From Candidatus Magnetaquicoccus inordinatus (GTDB lineage Bacteria; Pseudomonadota; Magnetococcia; Magnetococcales; Magnetaquicoccaceae), in contig NZ_RXIU01000012.1 of NCBI RefSeq assembly GCF_004217665.1, positions 1 to 36,168 of the forward strand: a DNA stretch of 36,168 nucleotides, in the 5' to 3' direction. Both the position numbers and the translations under genes were made by a program. Every line of letters begins with the position of its first letter. Within the stretch, counting starts at the first letter, position 1. This document shows, piece after piece, positions 7,732 to 14,515 of the stretch. The notes beneath the pieces are model-generated. The model was given only the letters and a program-made list of their open reading frames with translations, did no database searches and had not been told where the DNA came from.

Positions 7732-10700
7732 ATGATTGCTCTGCTGATTCGTTGGTCATGCCGCAATGTGGTGTTGGTGTTGTTGGCAACGCTGCTGTTG
7801 CTGGCTGTGGGCAGCTATGCTTTGCTGCGAATGCCTTTGGATGCCATTCCCGATCTGTCGGATGTGCAGGTGATTTTATACAGTGACTATCCTGGACAGG
7901 CACCACAGGTTGTAGAGGATCAGGTCACTTACCCTTTGACCACGGCCATGCTCTCTGTTCCTCGTTCCAAACTGGTGCGGGGATTTTCCTTTTTTGGGGC
8001 CTCCTTTGTCTATGTGATTTTTGAGGATGGCACCGATATCTATTGGGCGCGCAGCCGGGTCTTGGAATATCTTAATTTTGCGGCACGGCGCCTGCCTGCC
8101 GGGGTCAGTCCAACCTTGGGTCCCGATGCTACCGGGGTCGGTTGGGTGTTTCAATATGTTTTGCAGGCCAAGGATCGTACCTTGGCCGAGTTGCGTACCC
8201 TGCAGGATTGGTATCTGCGCTACCATTTGGCCAAGGCAGAGGGGGTGGCGGAGGTGGCCAGTGTAGGCGGCTATGTGCAGCAGTATCAGGTGGTTGTCGA
8301 TCCACAGGCCTTGCAGGCCTACAACATTCCCCTGTCGCGGGTTACCCAGGCCATTGCCATGAGCAATCGTGATGTGGGTGGTCGGGTGGTGGAGATGGCG
8401 GAAACCGAATATGTGGTGCGTGGACTCGGTTATCTGCGCGGCAGCGAGGATATTGAAAAAATTGTCTTGAAAGAGGAGAAGGGTATTCCGATACGGGTGC
8501 GCGATATTGCCCGTGTGGAGTTGGGGCCGGATGAACGGCGTGGCTTGGCGGAGCTCAATGGCGAAGGAGAGGTGGTCAGCGGCATTGTTTTGCAGCGTTA
8601 TGGGCAGAACGCCTTGGCGGTAATCGACAATACCAAGGCCAAATTGGCCGAATTGGCTGGGGCACTGGGTGAAGGTGTCGAGGTGGTGGCCCTTTATGAC
8701 CGTTCGCAATTGATTCGTCGAGCGATACAGACGCTCGAAAAGACTCTTCTGGAAGAGAGTCTGATTGTGGCAGTGGTTTGTATCCTGTTTTTGCTGCATT
8801 TACGCAGTGCTTTGGTGGCTATTTTGCTTATGCCGGTTGGGGTGTTGATTGCCGTCCTGCTGATGCAATGGTTGGGGATGACCTCCAATATTATGAGTCT
8901 GGGTGGGATTGCCATTGCTGTGGGGGCGATGGTCGATGCAGCGATTGTGATGATCGAAAATGCCCATAAGCATTTGGAACGGGCTCCACCTGGTGTGGAT
9001 CGCAAACAGTTGTTGCTGACTGCCGCCAGTGAAGTGGGGCCGCCTCTCTTTTTCAGTTTGTTGATTATCACCGTCTCTTTTTTACCGGTGTTTGCCTTGG
9101 AGGCGCAAGAGGGACGTCTGTTCAAACCGTTGGCCTTTACCAAAACTTTTGCCATGGGTGGGGCGGCATTATTATCAATCACCCTGGTCCCGGTGTTGAT
9201 GATCTTGTTTGTGCGCGGAAAAATCATTCCAGAGGCAAAAAATCCTCTCAACCGTCTGTTGATTTGGCTCTATCGCCCGCTCATCAAACTGGTGTTGCGC
9301 TTTCGTAAAAGTGTGATTCTCTTGGCGCTGTTGTTGATGGTGGCGACTGTGCCGGTGGCACAGCGTCTGGGCAGCGAGTTTATGCCCAACCTTAATGAGG
9401 GTACCTTGCTGTTTATGCCTACAACCCTTCCAGGATTATCGATGAGCAAGGCGGAAGAGCTGTTGCAAACCCAGGATAAGATCATCAAAAGCTTTCCAGA
9501 GGTAGAGTCTGTCTTGGGTAAGGCGGGACGTGCGGCTACCGCTACCGATCCGGCTCCGACCGAAATGTTTGAGACGTTGATCAATTTGAAACCGGTGGAG
9601 GAGTGGCGTCCTGGCTTGACCCAAGAGCAGTTGGTTGCAGAACTGGATGCAGCCTTGCAGATGCCGGGGGTCAGCAATGCCTGGACCATGCCGATGAAAG
9701 CGCGCATCGATATGCTATCGACCGGGATTCGCACGCCGGTGGGGGTGAAGGTCTTTGGCAAGCAGTTGCAGGCTTTGGAAGAGGTGGCTCGGCAAATTGA
9801 AACCGTGGTCAAACAGGTGCCGGGAACCACCAGTGCCTATGCCGAACGGGTCGGCGGGGGCTATTATTTGACCATTGAGCCGGATCGTGATTTGTTGGCT
9901 CGCTACGGTTTGAGCATTGCCGAACTGCAGGAGGTGATATTGACGGCGTTGGGTGGCGAAACGGTGACCACTACGGTCGAGGGACGCGAACGTTTTTCGG
10001 TCAATGTGCGTTATCCACGTGATTTTCGTTCCGACCCGGAGAGTATTGCGCGCAGAGTTTTGTTGCGTACTGAAAGCGGTATGCAATTGCCGTTGGGGCA
10101 GGTGGCGGCAATCCGTCTGGAGCAGGGACCGGCCACCATCCGTACTGAAAATGCCTTGTTGGCGGTATATATCTATATTGATATTCGTGATCGGGATATT
10201 GGCAGCTTTGTCGAGGAGGCACGCCAGGCGGTGCAACAACAGGTGATCATGCCTGCTGGCACCTCTTTGCAGTGGAGCGGGCAGTTTGAATATATGGAGC
10301 GGGCCAAAGCGCGCCTGCAGGTGGTGGTGCCGTTGACCTTATTTATTATTTTAATATTGCTCTATCTCAATTTTGGTCGTATGACCGAGACCTGGATTGT
10401 CATGCTCTCCTTGCCATTTGCCCTGGTGGGAGGGATTTGGCTGATGGATTGGTTGCAGTTTAATCTCAGTGTGGCGGTGGCGGTGGGTTTTATTGCCTTG
10501 GCTGGGGTGGCAGCAGAGACTGGGGTGGTAATGTTGATCTATCTGGATGGGGCATTGCAGGAGAGATTGCGGCACTGTCATGCGGCAGGTCAGCCGTTCC
10601 AGCAGATTGATTTGCATGCGGCGATTATGGAGGGTGCAGTAGAGCGGGTACGTCCAAAAATGATGACCGTGGTGGCCATCATGGCTGGACTGTTGCCGAT

Positions 10701-10887
10701 CATGTGGAGCACAGGAACAGGCTCCGAGGTGATGCGCCGTATTGCTGCGCCAATGGTAGGCGGCATGATCTCCTCGACTGTGTTGACTTTATTGGTGATT
10801 CCGGCGGTCTATGCCGAGATCAAAGGCTGGTTTCTGCAGAAAAATTCCACTTTGATCCCAGCAAGTGCAGACTCCTCAGGGAAATAA
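7732..10887 (+). CDS. cusA: CusA-type heavy-metal RND efflux transporter
   Basis: Inner-membrane proton-driven trimeric pump of the HME-RND family, which moves Cu(I)/Ag(I) from periplasm or membrane through an adaptor and outer-membrane channel. The 12-TM, two-large-loop architecture is complete (1051 residues from the ATG at 7732, GGGAG 8 bases upstream; E. coli CusA has 1047). Three methionines at 562 (FMPTTLP), 612 (EMFETL) and 661 (IDMLSTG) match CusA M573/M623/M672 with identical spacing (50 and 49). The proton-relay Asp in TM4 is near 402 (AVGAMVD). The C-terminal block with PFALVGGIWL and AGVAAE is strongly CusA-like. No CusB adaptor or CusC channel gene lies beside it, so partners must be encoded elsewhere. 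The stop overlaps the end of a convergent small HTH gene by 12 bases. Confidence 0.93.
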   Translation: MIALLIRWSCRNVVLVLLATLLLLAVGSYALLRMPLDAIPDLSDVQVILYSDYPGQAPQVVEDQVTYPLTTAMLSVPRSKLVRGFSFFGASFVYVIFEDGTDIYWARSRVLEYLNFAARRLPAGVSPTLGPDATGVGWVFQYVLQAKDRTLAELRTLQDWYLRYHLAKAEGVAEVASVGGYVQQYQVVVDPQALQAYNIPLSRVTQAIAMSNRDVGGRVVEMAETEYVVRGLGYLRGSEDIEKIVLKEEKGIPIRVRDIARVELGPDERRGLAELNGEGEVVSGIVLQRYGQNALAVIDNTKAKLAELAGALGEGVEVVALYDRSQLIRRAIQTLEKTLLEESLIVAVVCILFLLHLRSALVAILLMPVGVLIAVLLMQWLGMTSNIMSLGGIAIAVGAMVDAAIVMIENAHKHLERAPPGVDRKQLLLTAASEVGPPLFFSLLIITVSFLPVFALEAQEGRLFKPLAFTKTFAMGGAALLSITLVPVLMILFVRGKIIPEAKNPLNRLLIWLYRPLIKLVLRFRKSVILLALLLMVATVPVAQRLGSEFMPNLNEGTLLFMPTTLPGLSMSKAEELLQTQDKIIKSFPEVESVLGKAGRAATATDPAPTEMFETLINLKPVEEWRPGLTQEQLVAELDAALQMPGVSNAWTMPMKARIDMLSTGIRTPVGVKVFGKQLQALEEVARQIETVVKQVPGTTSAYAERVGGGYYLTIEPDRDLLARYGLSIAELQEVILTALGGETVTTTVEGRERFSVNVRYPRDFRSDPESIARRVLLRTESGMQLPLGQVAAIRLEQGPATIRTENALLAVYIYIDIRDRDIGSFVEEARQAVQQQVIMPAGTSLQWSGQFEYMERAKARLQVVVPLTLFIILILLYLNFGRMTETWIVMLSLPFALVGGIWLMDWLQFNLSVAVAVGFIALAGVAAETGVVMLIYLDGALQERLRHCHAAGQPFQQIDLHAAIMEGAVERVRPKMMTVVAIMAGLLPIMWSTGTGSEVMRRIAAPMVGGMISSTVLTLLVIPAVYAEIKGWFLQKNSTLIPASADSSGK

Positions 10888-11061
10888 TTTTTCTTTGACT
10901 GGAGCCAATGATTCCCGAGAATAGAGGTTGCAAATTCCTTTTTTGGCTGTGGGTTGCAGATCCAAATCTTTGATGAGTTTTTTGACCTTTGCTTCGGAAA
11001 GACCACACTCTTTGGCAAATTGTGTAGCGCTCAGCAACCCTTCTTGCGGATGATCGGCCAT
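10876..11061 (-). CDS. Small MerR/excisionase-like HTH protein (61 aa)
   Basis: A short DNA-binding-like protein. Residues 9-31 (LLSATQFAKECGLSEAKVK) form a helix-turn-helix like that of MerR/HTH_17 proteins. A short wing and terminal helix follow (LYSRESLAPVKEKL). The ATG at 11061 has a strong AGGAG at 7-11 bases and lies about 45 bases from a good sigma70 promoter (11109-11138). The frame stays open upstream to an ATG at 11370, but that extension has no ribosome site and would cross the promoter, so the short form is preferred. It converges with cusA, overlapping its last 12 bases. It might regulate neighbouring genes, but the target is unknown. Confidence 0.7.
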   Translation of the reverse strand: MADHPQEGLLSATQFAKECGLSEAKVKKLIKDLDLQPTAKKGICNLYSRESLAPVKEKLFP

Positions 11062-11088
11062 GGCTATGCTCCTGGGATAAACTGTTTG

Positions 11089-11116
11089 TTGGCAGGCTGT
11101 GGCATCGGTGTATAAA
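11089..11116 (+). promoter_or_regulatory. Candidate plus-strand sigma70 promoter
   Basis: TTGGCA (11089-11094), a 16-base spacer and TATAAA (11111-11116) form a plausible promoter reading toward a terminator at 11242-11263. Its -10 overlaps the -10 of the opposed minus-strand promoter, so the two would exclude each other. Confidence 0.4.
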
Positions 11117-11138
11117 AAAGAATCCCCCTGTTTGTCAA
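11109..11138 (-). promoter_or_regulatory. Sigma70 promoter of the small HTH gene
   Basis: On the minus strand a perfect -35 TTGACA (11133-11138), an 18-base spacer and TATACA (11109-11114) lie about 45 bases upstream of the HTH start codon. This gives a short leader with its own AGGAG ribosome site. Confidence 0.6.
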
Positions 11139-11263
11139 TCACGAAACACTCTCCAGGGCAAGCGCATTTAAAAATCAGAAAATTATTATGGAGGTCCAGG
11201 AGGAGGTTATCTCCTCCTGTTCGTGTACGCCGCACAGATTTGTGCCCCGCAGGGGCACTTTTT
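11122..11263 (+). ncRNA. Candidate structured small RNA or mRNA leader, about 140 nt
   Basis: Between the plus-strand promoter (11089-11116) and a textbook terminator (11242-11263) lies about 140 nt with no convincing reading frame but clear structure. A perfect 9-bp hairpin CAGGAGGAG-GTTAT-CTCCTCCTG (11197-11219) has arms that are SD-like and anti-SD-like, and GGAGG is also present just upstream (11190-11194). It could be a stand-alone sRNA, an antisense RNA to the upstream extension of the HTH frame, or the attenuated leader of the Sia-like operon that starts at 11436. No known riboswitch family was recognised. Confidence 0.35.
11242..11263 (+). terminator. Rho-independent terminator
   Basis: GTGCCCC (11242-11248), loop GCA and GGGGCAC (11252-11258) are followed directly by TTTTT (11259-11263). 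This is a perfect 7-bp GC-rich stem with a U-tract on the plus strand. It would end the candidate small RNA, or late read-through from cusA, before the Sia-like operon. Confidence 0.8.
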
Positions 11264-11435
11264 GGGAGGGTGGACGCCCGACATGCACAGTTTCGCTTGT
11301 GGCAACAGTGAGGAAATTGGCAAATGCGATTGCCCTGAAACACTCTCTCCTGGTCAATCTCCTGTGACATAGTGTACTGTATTGTCAGGGAGAGTGATCA
11401 GCAGGGTGGTGGAATCTGGGTGAAGGAGAAGCGGG

Positions 11436-11996
11436 ATGTTGGCCAAACAGGTGTTGCATTTTCGTGAGCTGTTGTTTCAGGAGGGGATCTTGTTCTGTTA
11501 CAGCGGCTATATGACTGAGGAGATCCTCTCCAGTATCGGTAATACACTCAAACAAAAGATGGCTTTGGACAAAACAGACAAAAATATTGCCCGAGGTGTC
11601 TTCACTTTGTTTGTTGAACAGGTACAAAATGTGATTCGCTACTCCTCGGAGGTGGAGCCCATTGAACGAGGCGATGGGCAAGCGGATGTGGAGTTGCGTT
11701 ATGGTTTGTTGACCATCGGACAGAAGGAAGGACGCCATTTTGTCTCTTGTGCCAACATGATTGCCCGTCAGGATGTGGAGCGGTTGCGCGGCAATTTGAC
11801 AAAAATTCAAAGCATGGACCGGGAACAACTTAAAGCCTTTTACAAGGAGGTATTGCGCGGAGCCACTCCAGAAGGGAGCAAGGGAGCGGGGGTAGGGTTT
11901 GTCGATATCGCCAGACAGGCGACGCATGGCTTTCAATTTGATTTTCATGATGTCAACGAAGAGTACGCCTATTTTTGTCTGAAGGCCTTTATTTAG
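11436..11996 (+). CDS. siaB: SiaB-family protein kinase (DUF6272)
   Basis: A GHKL-type serine/threonine kinase of the SiaB family, which phosphorylates the small partner protein SiaC. Visible features are the N-box-like FVEQVQNVIRYSS (59-71, with E61 and N65) and the G-box-like SKGAGVGFVDIARQA (148-162). Both suit a stripped-down ATP-binding domain. Length (186) is typical. AAGGAG lies 7 bases before the ATG. It is the first gene of a probable operon with the SiaC-like gene 24 bases downstream, then an HD-GYP enzyme and a PP2C phosphatase. In Pseudomonas aeruginosa, SiaA (PP2C) and SiaB set the phosphorylation state of SiaC, which controls the diguanylate cyclase SiaD. The same logic is inferred here with a different output enzyme. 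Confidence 0.85.
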   Translation: MLAKQVLHFRELLFQEGILFCYSGYMTEEILSSIGNTLKQKMALDKTDKNIARGVFTLFVEQVQNVIRYSSEVEPIERGDGQADVELRYGLLTIGQKEGRHFVSCANMIARQDVERLRGNLTKIQSMDREQLKAFYKEVLRGATPEGSKGAGVGFVDIARQATHGFQFDFHDVNEEYAYFCLKAFI

Positions 11997-12020
11997 TCAG
12001 TGTAATGAGGAAAGCAAGCC

Positions 12021-12401
12021 ATGGAAACTATTCACGTCGAAGCGACAGAGCGTACTCCAGAGATTCATTTTGACTTTGCACGCAACCATTTTGCCATCCG
12101 CGGTGAATCCTATCCTGAGGATGTGGCCGAATTTTATGGTCCAAAAGTCAGATCTTTGGCAGCGCATGTCGGGCAACTGCAGGGCGCCTCTATCGAATTT
12201 CATTTTGAGCTGATCTATTTTAACAGCAGCAGTGCCAAGGTTTTGATCGGCCTGTTTGATCTGTTGGACGAGGCGGCAGAAAAAAATCAGGTAGAGATTC
12301 AATGGCACTATGAAGCGGATGATGCCAACATGGAAGAGTTGGGTGAGGAGTTTGGTGAGGATGTTTCCCATGCCACTTTTCGCATGGTGGCGAAGGACTA
12401 G
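12021..12401 (+). CDS. siaC: SiaC-family regulatory phosphoprotein (DUF1987)
   Basis: A small cytoplasmic partner-switch protein. The family core is intact: an opening IHVEATERTPEIHFD, the GESYPEDVAEFYGP segment (28-41), and FELIYFNSSSAKVL (62-75). In SiaC the phospho-acceptor is a Thr in the YFN-T/S-SS motif, so Ser69 is the likely site here (inferred by position). Length (126) matches the family. GAGGAAAG supports the start. It lies between the kinase gene and the HD-GYP gene and should be phosphorylated by the upstream SiaB-like kinase and dephosphorylated by the PP2C protein encoded two genes on. Its unphosphorylated form would be expected to bind and control an enzyme in the operon. Confidence 0.88.
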   Translation: METIHVEATERTPEIHFDFARNHFAIRGESYPEDVAEFYGPKVRSLAAHVGQLQGASIEFHFELIYFNSSSAKVLIGLFDLLDEAAEKNQVEIQWHYEADDANMEELGEEFGEDVSHATFRMVAKD

Positions 12402-12444
12402 ACCCTTTTGCCATTGTGTGGCTTTGTACAATCAGTGAGGCCCT

Positions 12445-14514
12445 ATGCTGGATTATGATACTTTTCAGCCAGAACAAACGGTGATTGATCAGGCTGAAAT
12501 GTTGCTGGCCAAAAAAGAGGAGGGGCAGGACTATTCTGCTGCTTTTGCGCACCTTCTTGAAGATTATAAACGCCTGTTCAAGGTGTCGCGGCGCCTGGTG
12601 CGCATGAGCGACCGCAGTGATGAGGTGCTAAAGCTGGCCAATGAAAAGATCAAGACCCAACAAGCCGAACTGGAAAAGGCGCATTACAAGCTGGCACTGC
12701 ATGCCGAGACTTTAGAAGAGCGGGTCAAGGAGCGCACCAAGGAGCTGGTCACCTCCCAGGGACGTTTGCATCGCCTGGTGGGGCTGGGCATTGCCCTCTC
12801 CATGGAGCGCAATCAGGCGCGATTTATGGAGATGATTCTGCAGGGGGCCAAGGAGTTGGCGACGGCAGATGGTGGAATATTGTTGGTACGCACTGCCGAG
12901 GAGCAGCTTTGTCCAGAGATTTTGTCGGTGGATACCTTGGAGCTGCGTTTTAATCGTGCCACGGATGATGAGGTCAGTGAACCGCCCTTGCCGATGCGCG
13001 ACCCGCAGAGCGGATTGCCCAACTATTTCAACCCGATGGTGCATGCAGCATTAACCAAGCGTACCGTGCAGATAGACAACTGTTATGAATCGACAGAATA
13101 TCAATTTACCGAATTGCACCGGTTTGATCGTGAGCACCAATACCGCTCTGTTTCCTTGTTGGCGGTTCCGCTCAAGCCGCGTCAGGGTGAGGTGATCGGG
13201 GTTTTGGTATTGATCAATGCGCGCAAGCCGCAAAGCGGGCGGGTGATCTCCTTCTCCGAAGAGGTGATCGGTTTTGTCGAGGCTCTGGCTGCCCAGGCTG
13301 CGGTGGCCATGGAGAATAAAAATCTTGCCGAGGCGCAAGAGCGCCTGTTGGAATCGATCATTCAATTGACGGCAACCGCCATTGACTATAAATCTCCCTA
13401 TACCGGCGGTCATTGTGAACGGGTGCCAGAGATTTGCATGGGATTGGCGCAGGCGGCCTGTGCGGCAGAAGAGGGTCCGTTTGCTGATTTTGAGATGAGC
13501 AATGAAGAGTGGCGTGCCTTTCGTTTGGCAGCATGGATGCACGACTGCGGAAAAATGACGACACCAGAATATGTGGTGGACAAGGCAACCAAACTGGAGA
13601 CCATCTATAATCGGATTCATGAGATTCGCACCCGCTTTGAGGTGTTGCGCCGGGATCGTTTGATTGCCTGTCTGGAGGGAATCATTCACAACCCGGCAGA
13701 GGAAGAGAGTCTGCGCCGTCGCTTTCAGGAGGAGTGTCGGCAGTTGGAGGATGATTTTGCTTTTGTTGCTGAGTGCAATGTGGGCGGCGAGTTTATGGCT
13801 CCCGAACGTCTTGTGCGTCTGGAGCAGATTGCCCAATTGCGCTGGACGCGGCATTTTAATGACCGTCTTGGCCTGTCGCATGCCGAATTGCAGCGTCTGG
13901 CCAAAATCGCTGTAACGCCTCTGCCTGCCCAGGAGCATCTGTTGTGCGATAAACCGGAGCAGGTTATTCCCCGCAACGACAAACAGGTCAGCAAGGATTT
14001 GCTGGTCTATGGGATCACCTTGGCCCCACCCAAGCATTTATACAACCTGGGAGAGATCTATAATCTGCGCATTGCGCGTGGCACTTTGACCGATGAAGAG
14101 CGTTTCAAGGTCAATGAACATGTGATCCAGACCATTATTATGCTGGAGCAGTTGCCTTTCCCCCCCCATCTGTCGCGGGTTCCAGAATTTGCGGGGTGCC
14201 ATCATGAAACAATGGATGGCAAAGGCTATCCGCGACAGTTGCATAAAAAGGATATGTCGATTCCGGCCCGCATTTTGGCGATTGCCGATATTTTTGAGGC
14301 ACTGACAGCGGCAGATCGTCCTTACAAAAAGCCGAAAACCTTGAGTGAAGCATTACGCATTATGAGCTTTATGCGCGACAGTCAACATCTTGATGCCGAG
14401 CTGTTTGATCTGTTTTTATCCAGTGGGGTTTGGCGAGAGTATGCGGAGCGCTTCCTGATGCCCAAACAGTTGGATACAGATGATATTTCCCGCTATTTGA
14501 GTGAGTTTGATTAA
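12445..14514 (+). CDS. GAF and HD-GYP domain protein, probable c-di-GMP phosphodiesterase
   Basis: A cytoplasmic HD-GYP enzyme predicted to hydrolyse c-di-GMP. Residues about 1-110 include a coiled coil with ERVKERTKEL. A GAF domain follows (about 115-290, ending in AVAMENKNL). The HD-GYP domain starts near 310 (TGGHCERV). The metal site HDCGK lies near 365-369. The GYP part HHETMDGKGYP lies near 585-595, followed by DIFEALTAADRPYK. All ligand motifs are present. About 160 extra residues separate HDCGK from the GYP part, compared with classical HD-GYP domains, as seen in one large GAF-HD-GYP subfamily. It follows siaC by 43 bases and nearly touches the phosphatase gene. In Pseudomonas this position belongs to SiaD, a cyclase, so the output here may be reversed in sign. 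Confidence 0.9.
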   Translation: MLDYDTFQPEQTVIDQAEMLLAKKEEGQDYSAAFAHLLEDYKRLFKVSRRLVRMSDRSDEVLKLANEKIKTQQAELEKAHYKLALHAETLEERVKERTKELVTSQGRLHRLVGLGIALSMERNQARFMEMILQGAKELATADGGILLVRTAEEQLCPEILSVDTLELRFNRATDDEVSEPPLPMRDPQSGLPNYFNPMVHAALTKRTVQIDNCYESTEYQFTELHRFDREHQYRSVSLLAVPLKPRQGEVIGVLVLINARKPQSGRVISFSEEVIGFVEALAAQAAVAMENKNLAEAQERLLESIIQLTATAIDYKSPYTGGHCERVPEICMGLAQAACAAEEGPFADFEMSNEEWRAFRLAAWMHDCGKMTTPEYVVDKATKLETIYNRIHEIRTRFEVLRRDRLIACLEGIIHNPAEEESLRRRFQEECRQLEDDFAFVAECNVGGEFMAPERLVRLEQIAQLRWTRHFNDRLGLSHAELQRLAKIAVTPLPAQEHLLCDKPEQVIPRNDKQVSKDLLVYGITLAPPKHLYNLGEIYNLRIARGTLTDEERFKVNEHVIQTIIMLEQLPFPPHLSRVPEFAGCHHETMDGKGYPRQLHKKDMSIPARILAIADIFEALTAADRPYKKPKTLSEALRIMSFMRDSQHLDAELFDLFLSSGVWREYAERFLMPKQLDTDDISRYLSEFD

Positions 14515-14515
14515 G

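Noticed and set aside
11122-11263. c-di-GMP (GEMM) riboswitch in the leader of the Sia/HD-GYP operon
   Set aside because: It would suit the context, and CAGGGCAA is present, but the rest of the conserved GEMM core and helix pattern is not seen.
11316-11340. Sigma54-like TTGGCAAATGCGATTGC upstream of the SiaB-like gene
   Set aside because: The distance between GG and GC is 11 instead of the required 10, and the conserved CAC is missing.
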